Of a stretch of 64,000 nt of DNA, positions 46,201-56,734 are shown piece after piece. Positions within the stretch are counted from its first letter, which is position 1, and every line of letters begins with the position of its first letter. The stretch is from Gonapodya sp. JEL0774 (taxonomy: Eukaryota; Monoblepharomycota; Monoblepharidomycetes; Monoblepharidales; Gonapodyaceae): NCBI GenBank assembly GCA_027604505.1, contig JADIIX010000030.1, positions 119,601 to 183,600 on the forward strand, read 5' to 3'. The position numbers were made by a program, and so were the translations under genes. The notes beneath the pieces were generated by a model that was not told the DNA's origin, searched no databases, and saw only the letters and a list, made by a program, of their open reading frames with translations.

Positions 46201-48490
46201 TCAATTTCCACACCCCCACCCGCACCGCCCGCCGTGCCCGCGCCAGCCCTCGTACTCGTGGCACCGGCACCATCTTGGATCTTCCACACCTCGTCATCGT
46301 CCGACATGTCAATTCCCAGTACGTCGTGCTCGTCCCCACCCGCACCGTCTGCATCCCACGTGTCGTCCCCGCTCGCGCTGCCACTCCCGCTGGCTCCGTC
46401 GCTCGAGCTCCGTCTCCTTCGTAACGCCGTCCACTGGTCTGGCTCCGCCTCGGTCTCGGTCGCAATGGACGTGGACGAGGTGCTCCCCATCGACTCGGTT
46501 CGCGAGCGCGACGGGGAGGAGAAAGGGGACGGGGACGGGGAAGGCAGGGGAACGGTGCCATTGCCGGTCCCCATGACACCCACGGGCAGAGTCCCGACCG
46601 CGTCCACGCCCATCAGCGAAGGTCCAGGCGACCCGGCGGGCACCTTCACGCCGCCAACGCCGCCATCTCTTTCCCTCCCCTGTCCATACCCCTTCCCGCC
46701 CTCCCTCAACACCCCGTCCCCTCTCCCGCCACGCCTTCCCACGCCCTCCCACCAGCACCCCTCGTTCCCATCCCTCAACATCCTCCTCCCCACCTCCATG
46801 ACCCCCGTGAAGAAAATCGTGAGGTCCTCGTAGGTCATGCCCGCCGCGTCTCGGAGGCGGATCACGGCCACGGGGCGGTCCAGGGGGTCTCGGACCGTGG
46901 GCGGGAGGAGGCTGAACAGGGTGGGCGGGGCAGGGGGGGTCGAGAGGGGGGCGGGAGGGGGCGGTGGGGGGTGGGGAGAGGAGCTGGGCGGGGTGGAGTG
47001 AGGAGATAGGACCGGGGATGGAGAAGGTGTGATGGTTGATTGTTGGTGAAACCGGGTAGAGTAGAGAAAACTTCAACAAAGGTACTGTCGCACGTTTCCC
47101 CTCAGCGGGTGCCCAAAGGAAAGCACGCAAGGGGTGTGTACGATGGAAATTGCCTCGGCCGACACACCACAGCACGTACCAAACCCTTTTCCGGAATATT
47201 CCACTAGGCGGGCTCGTCCCTGTGCTGTACTCTCGTACACTGATTGACTTGAATGGTCCCACTCCGCAGACTCGATACACTTTGCTTGGTCTCTGTCTCG
47301 TCCTGTCTGCTCGCTCCTTGCCGCATAGTCCCACCTCAGCAACCTCCACGAAAGCACCCGCCCCCAACCCCAACCACATATCGTGCAACCCTACTCACCC
47401 CTCTCTTCCTGGAATCCCCACTGGCTTCGACCTCGGTACCGCCTGGACGCTCGGCGCGCCCACAACCGGCAACGGGTAAACGTCCAATCCCGTGACGGCG
47501 CGGTGTCGCAGGTGGGCGAGGAAGGCGGTTAGGGCCGGGGCAGGGTGGAAAGCGTGGCGGCGGAGGAACCGGAGAGCGAAGACTGGGGTCGGGGTGGGGG
47601 TTGGGGGTGCGGTAGAGGAGAGGAGTGTGCGAGAGGGAGGAAAGGGGAGCAGGGTTACGGGTGAAGGCAGAATGTTAGGGAGTGTCGGAAAGGATAGTGC
47701 TCGAGGATGGGGAGAGTCAGTAAGACTCCGTGGTGCCAATTCGACATTTCGGATGCCCGTGAAATGCACAAGCATCTGACAGCCGCTCGTCGACGTTCGT
47801 GCAGGGGGGGCCACCAAACTGGCGGCTCCCAGGACCAGACCGGTGGACTTTTTCCGCCGCGAACGCTCGCGGAGCACGAATTAACGCACCATCATCCTCG
47901 ATGACCCTCAAGAGCGCCTCTGCAATTTCTTCCGACAAAAACACTCCACGAAATGGGTGCTGATCGAGGTCGTTGTCCGTGTCCATCCTGTCTTGGTCTT
48001 GCAGGTCCCTCGCGACGTCATCGTCGCCATACTCGTCGTAAGCACCACTTCGTGACGGTGTGGAAAAAGACCAAGGCGAGGAAGGTGCGGAGGCGGATGA
48101 AGAGGAGGTGAGGTGTCGTGGTGGAGAGAGACGGAGTCCGAGTCTGTCTGCGAGGTCGTCCGAGGTTGCAGAGTCGCGGCGAGAGCGAGAGCGAGAGTGA
48201 GCGGAAGGGGAAGAGGAGAGAGTGTGGAGTGAGGGCGAGACGGAGCGAAGACGGGCAGAGGAATTTGAGATGGAAGCGTTGGACTCGCGTCTTGCAGCGA
48301 TGACAGCGGCAGCAGCGTCGCGTTGCAGAGCGCGGACAAGAGCAAAGTGAGAAGAGAGCAGATAAGCGTAGTCTGATGACTGGGCGTTGGAGTCTGGTGG
48401 TGGAGTTGGCGAGTTGGAGTGGAGTGATGACGTCACGGCTCCGTTGCGGGACGGGGAATAGAGCGATGACGTTGATGCTGATGATGTCAT
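43243..48490 (-). CDS. CRAL-TRIO (SEC14-like) lipid-binding protein with internal low-complexity insert and C-terminal membrane anchor
   Basis: Exons 48490-47890, 47582-47399, 46911-45570 and 45489 onward join with exact phase; a further in-frame GT-AG intron is likely near 45232-45086. After 190 Ser-rich residues comes the CRAL-TRIO-N helix bundle (EEIAEALLRVIEDD, FALRFLRRHAFHPAPALTA). The lipid-binding domain then begins (RPVAVIRLRDAAGMTYEDL, FFTGVMEVGRRML), is broken by about 380 low-complexity residues, and resumes (QFACVIDVEGVGMAGM, HFPSFISTAYIINAGWVQM, SLWSVFRNVLPASV, KVAFVEGGWEGLKREM). A Gly/Ser/Thr-rich tail leads to one membrane segment (VMYLSLVVLVVSLVYFAASV) 40 residues from the end. 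A membrane-tethered phosphoinositide or lipid transfer role is inferred. The ATG at 48490 is chosen; the frame is open further upstream. Confidence 0.82.
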
Positions 48491-50132
48491 CTGCGCCGTG
48501 GACCGGGCGTGTGGGGCAAGGTTGAAGAGCGGACGGGAATCAGACCCGCTGCGTGTTGTGGGTGAAGACGGGGCTGTGGCCAGCCGTGGGGAGACGCGAT
48601 ACAAATATAAATCCCGAGCTGAGTCACTCAACTTGTGCGAATAAATAATCGCAAAAGATTTTAAAAGCTTACTTTGAGCATTAGTCGAATACAGTCTTTG
48701 ACGGGAATCGGTCACGTTGATATCAGGATGGCCACTGAATCCACCGTTCATTGAAGCTCATAAATATACACTACTGTTGACCGCAATACCACGCGCACAC
48801 TGTACACAAAACGCATAGCGTGCAAGTTAATATCTGAGTGAAGATCGGTACCATCCCGTGCCCGTTGGTAACCTCTCGGTCGTGTTGGGGCGGATTCCAT
48901 GCCATCAGCAGTGTTTCAACCACAGTGACATCACCCACATTTCCTTTCTCTTGGGACAGCGTTATTGAACAGGAGCAAAGAGACGACCGAATTCGTGCAA
49001 CTGATACACTTCTTCTTATTTTCGGTTGCCCACTAGTGGGTTTCGAAGTTCACCGGAATGCTCCGGAATAAAGTTCCTGGAATCTAAAAACCCATTCCGG
49101 AATTTCCTCCGCAATGGGTGCCTCTCCGGAATCGTTCAACCGTGCACTCACTCAAAACTCCTACATCCAAACCTCTGTCGTCCACACGATTCATCCCACG
49201 AGCGAGCTAATGAGCTAGCCCCTATGAGAATAGCCTAGGAGATGAATTGCCGGGAGATCTACTGGCATTCAGATTCGCTGCCTGAACCCCATTCGGGGGA
49301 GGGACTGGATTCTGCAGCGACAACCCACTACACTCAGCAGTGCTTTAGGTTTTATGTATTGCCTTACTTATGCTAATAAACCCTAGAAGATGGAGCTGCT
49401 CGAAATCTGGAGTCTGGGAGTTGGAGCCACAAACCCTCTACAAATCCTGGGGCCGCCGATGTTATCAGAGTTGGAGTGACCAGAGGAGGTGAGCCTACAT
49501 CCCCCACATTGGAGTGCGGGAGCGGTCGGCGAAGGCCAACAGGGCACCACACCAGAGTCCGAACAATAGGAGAAGCCTTGTGGGGGCGAGAGATAGTGCC
49601 AAGTGGCTGTGAGGGGAAGGTAAGAGCACTCCACCGCGCAGCAGCATATAGGAAGGTTATTGTTGTGGAGGCGTGGTTGGTGGCAGATCCTTGGAGATAA
49701 TCGTTGAAGCAAACTATCACACATTTGTTATCCACGTATCTTTTTTGGGCGGTGGTATAATACGTTCAGGTTTACGTCGGTAACTGACTCTTCGATCGCA
49801 ACTATTTGCTATCGCGTACGGTGTCAGGCACGATCACACACATTTTCCTTTCCCAAGTGTCTTCTGCGTCAACTGCTTGGTCTTTAAAGGTTCAAGATTT
49901 ACACCTGTGTTTATGATATTACGTCAACATGGCAGAGGTGCTCAACATTAGCTTTTTCATACACGAAGGTATCTTTACCACCCAGATCAAAGAGTTTAAT
50001 TGCACATTGCACAACAATGCAATCACTTTCATTCTTCTCTGGGTGTGGTGTGGGTGGAACGTCTGTGTGTATGGTGAGTCCGCATCCGTGGTCGCCGATC
50101 GGGGAGTAGTGAGGTAATACAACAAGGCGATA
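48491..50132. other. Divergent intergenic region, no gene seen
   Basis: About 1,640 bp between the CRAL-TRIO and SSH4-like start codons. A 62-residue ORF at 49929-50117 (+) and others on the minus strand are not convincing. Two short imperfect repeats of a TCCGGAAT-type motif occur near 49055-49135. No RNA gene was recognised. Confidence 0.45.
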
Positions 50133-53100
50133 ATGCGCACGCAAGACGCAGGACGGCGCCGACCCCGCACGGGCAGCGGCAGTCGCACAGTCACTTTTCT
50201 GACGCCAGGTCCCCGCTCTGTGTCGCCCAACGGATACCCCTCGGACGGTCCTCGCGCACGGGCTGCAGCTGTCCCCCAAACGCTCCCTTCTTCGCTCCAG
50301 CCACTGCGCCGTCTCCGCTTGTCTTCCATGATCGTTCTTTTGCTCCCTCTGTGTCTCCTGCTCGTCCTGGTTGCTGCAGTTACAATGTCCCCGTTCAGGA
50401 CACCCTCAGCACTCCCCACACTCCTCGCCTCCGAATCGTCACCTCCCTCTCCCCCTCCAAATCACCCTTGGATCCCTTCTCACCCCCATCCTGCGCCTCC
50501 CCCGCCGGCTGACGACCTGCTTGCTGCGTGAGTCTGCTGGATACCTTGTAGCACATACTCCAAACTACTCGCAGCCTTACCGCTCGTTTTTTCCATAACA
50601 GTCTTATCCCTGTCTTCCTAGTCGCTCTGTCTGTCCTCCTCCTTCTTGTCTTTTTCCTCGTCGGACTCTTCTGCTCGGGCCCAAACGCTCCTCGGGGAAG
50701 TGCAGCCTCCCCAAAGAGGGAGGACGAGTGGTTTGCCGCCTTCGGCGGTGCAATGGGTGAGTTAATGTGGAAAATCGTGGAAAAGGGTCAAACGTAGTCC
50801 AATGGTTCATCAAGGCTGTGTTACATGTCATTGACCCCTGGATGTTGTTCGGTAGCATGTCCTCTGCAAAAAATAAAGTGTCCATCCAGCACTTCATCAG
50901 TTGAAGAAGAGTGGGGCAAATTGACAAGGCGTCTGCAAACGGGATGGACCTGACATGACTCTGTGTCAGACTTGGGATCACTCCGCAATCCTGACTGGCC
51001 AACTATGGACTCACGAATCATCATTATTTCCGCTCAAATCGGGATTTCACACTTGTGTCTCTACATGCAAACCCGTTCTCACCCTCAATACCCCCAAACC
51101 TTAATCCACCCTTCCCAAGCCGACCAGTGGCTCTCCTCCCTCCCACATCCCCCTCCATCTCCTTCACCAACGTCGTCCCCGTCCTCACCATCCCCATCTT
51201 CTTTCCCGTCCCCCACTGCCCCACCTCAACCCCCACCGCCCTCGACACCACCCAACCCCTCTCCCCACCCTGTCGTCCCCACCCCATCTCACCTCGACGC
51301 CATCGACCGAGCATCAGGGTGGCAATCGGTCCGCGACAGAGTCGAGCGCAGCAGGCGGGAACGGCGGGCCAGACGGCGGGGCAAAGGTGTTGTGCACCAA
51401 GGTGACGGGAGTGGGGATGGGAACGAGTTAGAGTATGCGCGTGACAGTGGTCGGGGACGGGACGCGAGCCGTTTTGGAGGTGCGGATGTAGACGCGATCG
51501 TAATCCCAGACGCGGATATCGACCAAGAGGACGACAACGAGGATGCAGCGGCCACGGAGATCCAAAAAGCCCTCGCGAGGGCTTACAAGTTCGTTCCGAA
51601 TCTGGATATGGGCGAGGAGAGGGGCGTGGTGTACGATGTTTACGATCCGTGAGTTTAGAGTCCCTGGGGGGTTGAGGGGATTGGTAGTTGGGGACTCAGG
51701 GTTCGGGACGCCTACGCTTAGAACGCGGCGTGGTGTGGATTGGGGAGTGGTTTTGGACGGTTAGAGCGCTAAAATGTGTTCTGTGTGTGATGCGATTATT
51801 CGTCGTGGCGTGGGTGACGTGGAGCGAGACTCCGGCGCCCCTCTTCGGATGGTTGAAGGTCATGGTGCATCGCCCGGTTTCACGTCCCCTTTCCACCCCA
51901 CCTCATCCCAATCCCGTCTCTCACTCTTCTTCCCGCCCATCTCCATCGCCACCAATCTATTCATCCCATTACCATAACCAAAAGTTTCGACGACATCTCC
52001 TCCTGGGGCGGCGTGTCGGTCCACGAAGGAACGTCGATCACGTTTCGCAAGTGGACAGAGAGGACGGTCGTGAGTGAGTACGATGGGATGTGGGAGGCAG
52101 AAGGAGGGTTCACCCGAGGGCGTACAAGTGGAATTTTTCGGTGCCCACCCAAAAACCCACCCAGAAATGACCCCGATGGAGGTGGATTGATTTTCAGTCG
52201 GCCAAGCCGTACTCGACGATTCGGTGGGGAAGTGCTGTGGTGTGTCCAAGAACTGTGAAAGAGACGCTGGGTTGTCACGGGTGTGGTTCCCATGGTGGTG
52301 CGCGACGATTCCCTCCGCTGACACGAACACCATTTATAATCCAATCCCCCATCCTTCCTCCCCCCATCTCACAAAACACCACCCCCCTTGGGCCACCCTC
52401 ATCCACCGTCCAGCCTCCCTGCCCCTCTGGAAACCCACTGCACCCGCACCCCCATCCCACGCGCCTACGCTCCCCCCCACCGCGCCCGCGGAGCCCCCGT
52501 ACCTCTACTTCGAGGCCCTCCTATCCTACGTCGGACCCGACCAAGAGTGGCTGGCCCAGAACCGCGCAATACAACAGGTGGCCGCCGTTGAGGAGAGGAT
52601 ACGCGAGGCGGAGAGGGAGGTGCAGGCCGTTAGGGAGGCTAGGGAGAGGGAGGCGCGGGGGCAAGGGGAAGAAGGGGTGGTGGCGCACGTTGCGAGCGCG
52701 GTTGGGGCGGCAGCGGGAGCAGGGAGTGGGAGCGGTACGCAGAGTGGGACGGCCAGTGGAATGGGACCCACCTCGCTGTCGGGCAGTGGCCAAACAGGCG
52801 GGCAGGCGATACCTGCGTCAGCTGCGACCACGTCGTCGTGGGCCGACGCAATGATTCCCAGATCGTGGCGAAGGGCGTCGCCGTCGCCCACGCCGGCCAC
52901 TCGTCCGGGAGCTAGCGAGGCTGGCCGGGATGGCGAGGAAGGCAGGCGGCTGTCACCGACAGGAGGTGGGCGAGCACGGACACCGACTCCGACACCACCG
53001 ACGCACCCGCCACCGCCAGCGGTATCCGTGATGACTGAGACGCCGTCCGGTACGATTGCGTTGGTGGAAGGTGTCGGTGTAGGGGCGTGGGGAGACGACG

Positions 53101-55652
53101 CAAGGATAGGAACACAGGAACATGCCGTTTCAGTGTCCCGGAACAGGGTGCCGTCCGCCGCGCCGCCACCGTACGAGTATGAAGACAGCGACGAGGGGGA
53201 TTGGGAGCGGGCCAGTAGAGGGGGTGTGGACGGAGGTGGTGGAGCACAAGACACGTCGATACTTGTGGAACCTGGTGTGATGTCCTCATCGTCGCAGCAG
53301 AGGACAACGCCGGCGGTGCAACAACCGTCTGTGGTGTACTCGAGTCCATTTTCGTGGTTTAGGATGTTGGGAGGTGGGGAGGAGGCTCCCAATATACCCC
53401 CCGTGGACCAATCGGTTGAAGTCGGGAACGGAGAGGCTGCAAACCTGTTCCAATGGGATGTGGGACAGGAGGGGGCGGAAAGTGCTGCTCCACAGTGGGA
53501 AACACAGCAGCAGGTGGAGCGTGGGAGGCAGCTGTCAGTGAACAACGCAGCACCGTTCCGCCAGCCTTCGCCTGGCGGATCACCTCGGCGAAGGGACTAT
53601 GTGGAACATGAGGACGTGCTTTCGGGATCAGCGCTTCCAGTGAGACGGGCCGCAGGGTACACACCTTCTGTCATGACGCTTGAACGCCTGATGCCTTCCC
53701 GAGGGGACCCGGACATTCGCGTCTCGGTTGGATTATGCACCCGCCCGTACCCACCTTTTTACCTTCCCGGACGTTACGTGCATTCTATCGCATATGTAAC
53801 GGACCATGACGGTGCGTGGGTCACGGTTTGCACCACAGACCTGGTTGGTGACCAGAAGAAGACCAAGGTGTATGAGCTGGGCAACGATCCCAGAGTCATG
53901 GCCAGACAGGGCGATACAGTGGGCGTGGGGTATAGTCGGGAGATGGGGACGGTTTTCTTTACTGTAAATGGGGTGAGGCTCGAGTTGCCAAAGGAGGCGA
54001 AGCCTGTGGAGCCCGTGGAAGATAGAGTAAAAACAGTTGATGAGGTTGGGCGTGGAAGGCGGGTTAAGGGGAAGGGGAAGGGGAAGGGGAAGAATAAGAT
54101 CAAGTTGGATGGGGAAGTCGCGAGTGGAACAGACCTGCAGAGGGAGGGTATAGCGGGAGGGGCGGGGAAGAACTCGTGGTGGACCTACTTGACTCAAATG
54201 GTGTGGAGGAAACCGAGGCGGGGAAACCTAGAAGTAGGGGGTGCGATGGAGGATGATGAGGACTTGGAGGAGGGGGGGCACTTGGATGTGGAGGATGACG
54301 ACGGGCGTGAGGAATATGGCGAAACGTCGCCTCTGCTGGGTTCTTCGGAACGAGAAGGGAGCGCTAAATCGGACAATGTACAGCAGCAGACCCCTGTAGT
54401 AAAGGAACCGGAGCCTGACTTTTTTGCGAACCCGGATGACCCTGACGACTTATTCTGGGCTGTGCGTAATGCTTATTTCAACTTCCACGCTTGTGTTGGC
54501 GCAACGGGACCGTGTCAAGTTTTGGTCAATTTTGGACGCACACCCTACATTTGGGAGGGTGTCAGTGATCATGAAAGTGGTGCAGGGGAGAGTTGGATGA
54601 CTGGACAGCGGGATGAAGACGACTTTGGAGACTATCAGACTTCGAGTGTGGTCGTGGAGGAAGGCTTGCGGAGATACCCAGACAACCACCCCACTCTGGA
54701 CTCGTTGGCGACGAGTGGTGCGACGCAATCCGTTGCGTTGATCGTCGAGGCAGCAGATCCTGGAGAAGGACCTTCGGATCAACCACCCCCCAGAATTGTG
54801 CAACCAGCTGCGACTTCACCTCCTGTCTATCCGGACTCCCGTCAATCTTCGTCCAGATTGCTGCCCCCATTGCGGGATCAACCGAGTTTTTCGGGGTCCC
54901 TCGACTCCAGTCTGGCCGCGTCAAGCCTTGGTGCGTCAACTTCTTCGATCACTTCTCGTTCTCGATCTCCATTCCGAGGTGGGAAGAGACGGACGCAAGC
55001 CATGTCGCATTCAAGTATTATTCCGTCCGACCCAGTTGACGCCGCGCTCGCTGGTGCTCCACTTATTTCCGAAGAGGCGAGGATGGTTCTGGCGGGAATA
55101 TCGTTGGATGTGAACGCATCTGCTATTGAGGCCGGACGTGGCTCCGAAACATCCGCAGTGGCAACACCAAACAGCCGGTGGCATCCTGATCCCAGCAATT
55201 CGGCAGACTCAGACCCTCACTCTCTCCCTCCTTCATATGAGACCGCGATGCGATCGCGTCAACTTCTGACGGTTACTCCATCCACCCCGATGCGGGAAGT
55301 GGATTCTTTCCAGCTGGAAGACCCGGCCTCTGCTAGGAATGGCGGAGGTTCGTCGGGCCAAAGCTCATCGTGGTTCGGAGAACCATCAAGCCCAGCCTCA
55401 CGCAGACGGTCCTGGGATATTTCCAACGTCTTCCATCGTGCTTCGCCCTCACTGACATCAGAAAGCATGGTTAACCGACGGGCCACACCGGATTTTCTCC
55501 ATCCACGTGGAGGGGACGAACCACCCTCGCCATCCTCAGAAAATGGTAGTACTCCACGGTCCAGTCATCGAAGGGGCAATAGTTTGGGTGAGCTTATTGC
55601 TGGGCTGAGGCGGCAAAGCCATTCCGATCCTGTGGATGTTGAGTTACAATAA
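50133..55652 (+). CDS. SSH4/EAR1-like SPRY-domain membrane adaptor for Rsp5-type ubiquitin ligase
   Basis: Exons 50133-50527 and 50602-50756 encode an N-terminus with hydrophobic membrane segments (MIVLLLPLCLLLVLVAAV and LIPVFLVALSVLLLLVFFLV). Further exons follow from about 50968, at about 51986-52070, and a long last exon to 55652. The SPRY region is recognisable as FDDISSWGGVSVHEGTSITF, EPPYLYFEALLSY, VSVGLCTRPYPPFYLPGR, VYELGNDPRVMARQGDTVGV and GYSREMGTVFFTVNGV, then VLVNFGRTPYIWEG, as in yeast Ssh4/Ear1. Two PY motifs that bind Rsp5 WW domains are present: PPPY (about 53164) and PPSY (about 55228). Such adaptors direct endosomal/vacuolar membrane proteins to ubiquitination. About 385 low-complexity residues split the SPRY fold. 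Junctions in 50757-52420 are only partly resolved. Confidence 0.8.
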
Positions 55653-56037
55653 CTGTGTTTGTTGCCGGTCTGAGATTTCTTGGTCTCTACTTCTCCCACC
55701 TCGGCAATGTGCAATTTTGCAGATGTACTGACGTATTTTTAGTATTGAACAATAGATATTTGTCTCAGTCATAAGTGTTTTTACCGATGGGTTAATGTAT
55801 CCTCAGTTCCATTTCAGAGATCCCCAAGATGTAGAAAGTCACGAAATATTTGCTTATCTTTCTATGTGCAGGCGCTGGTGAGCCTTTAGCCGGTCATAAC
55901 AGTAAACAGAAATTAGATATGCTGTGGGCCTCTCGCAATTTCCGTGTTCGTCTCCGTGGTTCCGCTTGTGGCAAAATCGAACGCGTTCAAAGAGTGTGAA
56001 TAAATGTAACCAAAAAGCTAATCACAATCAATGTAAA
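55653..56037. other. 3' flank of the SSH4-like gene, no gene seen
   Basis: 385 bp, AT-richer than the neighbouring coding DNA. It presumably contains the SSH4-like 3' UTR. No ORF or RNA gene is supported. Confidence 0.5.
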
Positions 56038-56201
56038 TCATAAATATAGCTCATTGCGCACAATTTTGTACTTTACCACATCCGGAAACCCCTTCAACCT
56101 CCTATAGTGATTTGGGTCAAGCAAAGGAGATGTGAGAACTTCATGGATACTTGGACGGGAAGAGGGGTCAACATCGAACATATCTCGAATAAACAAGATC
56201 A
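56038..56201 (-). pseudogene. Orphan 3' exon of a protein kinase
   Basis: Reading from a good acceptor (pyrimidine tract and CAG) at 56202, the exon encodes ILFIRDMFDVDPSSRPSIHE then VLTSPLLDPNHYRRLKGF and ends ELYL with a stop. FIRDMFDVDPSSRPS is the subdomain XI arginine motif of Ser/Thr kinases. No other kinase exon lies in the 530 bp upstream, which ends at the 3' end of the SH3 gene. The rest of the kinase is therefore absent, and this looks like a relic or translocated fragment. Confidence 0.6.
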
Positions 56202-56734
56202 CTGAAGGAGAGGTTGACAATAGCGGTGTATTGAATTCAAGTGACAGCAAATTCAACACTAATTGCATTCGCAACTCACATGCCAAACATGGTTTGAGTT
56301 TGTGGAGTAGGTTACTAATGTGACCGTCCGTTTCTGCATTTGGAATCTCCTTGGATAGATGGTTTTAGTTGTAGACGAGGCCCTTTCTGTTGCGAGGTGG
56401 CACAACGCGGCTGTGGTAAATCGTCGCTGACTGGGATCTGTGCAATCAATTACAAGCCTGTCAAATGACTTTGCATGGCTTCTGCTATGCAGCATACATA
56501 GCATGCCTGTGAACCAAAGCTCAGGGCAAAAAAAAAAAGAAGAAAATAGCACAACCGTGCGAACAGGAGAAAGCCGCTCAAACTTTTTACAACGAGGAAT
56601 GAGGACGCGAGAAGCAGCTTTAACTTAAATACAAGATAAAACGCTTCTGGTGGCTACATGCATGCCATTTTAACACATTCACAAATGACTTGGACCGAAC
56701 ATACTCTCTCACAAAAATGCAACAACAACAGTCT
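56202..56734. other. Spacer upstream of the kinase relic
   Basis: About 530 bp with an A-rich run (56527-56537). The minus-strand ORF 56552-56259 has no kinase-like or other recognised content. It probably holds the 3' UTR of the SH3 gene. Confidence 0.45.

Noticed and set aside
43451-46833. Long open frames on the plus strand opposite the CRAL-TRIO gene
   Set aside because: They are shadows caused by GC-rich low-complexity coding DNA on the minus strand; only the minus frame contains conserved domain motifs and consistent splicing.
49929-50117. Possible small hydrophobic protein (62 residues) upstream of the SSH4-like gene
   Set aside because: Could be a leader ORF, but there is nothing beyond an open frame to support it.
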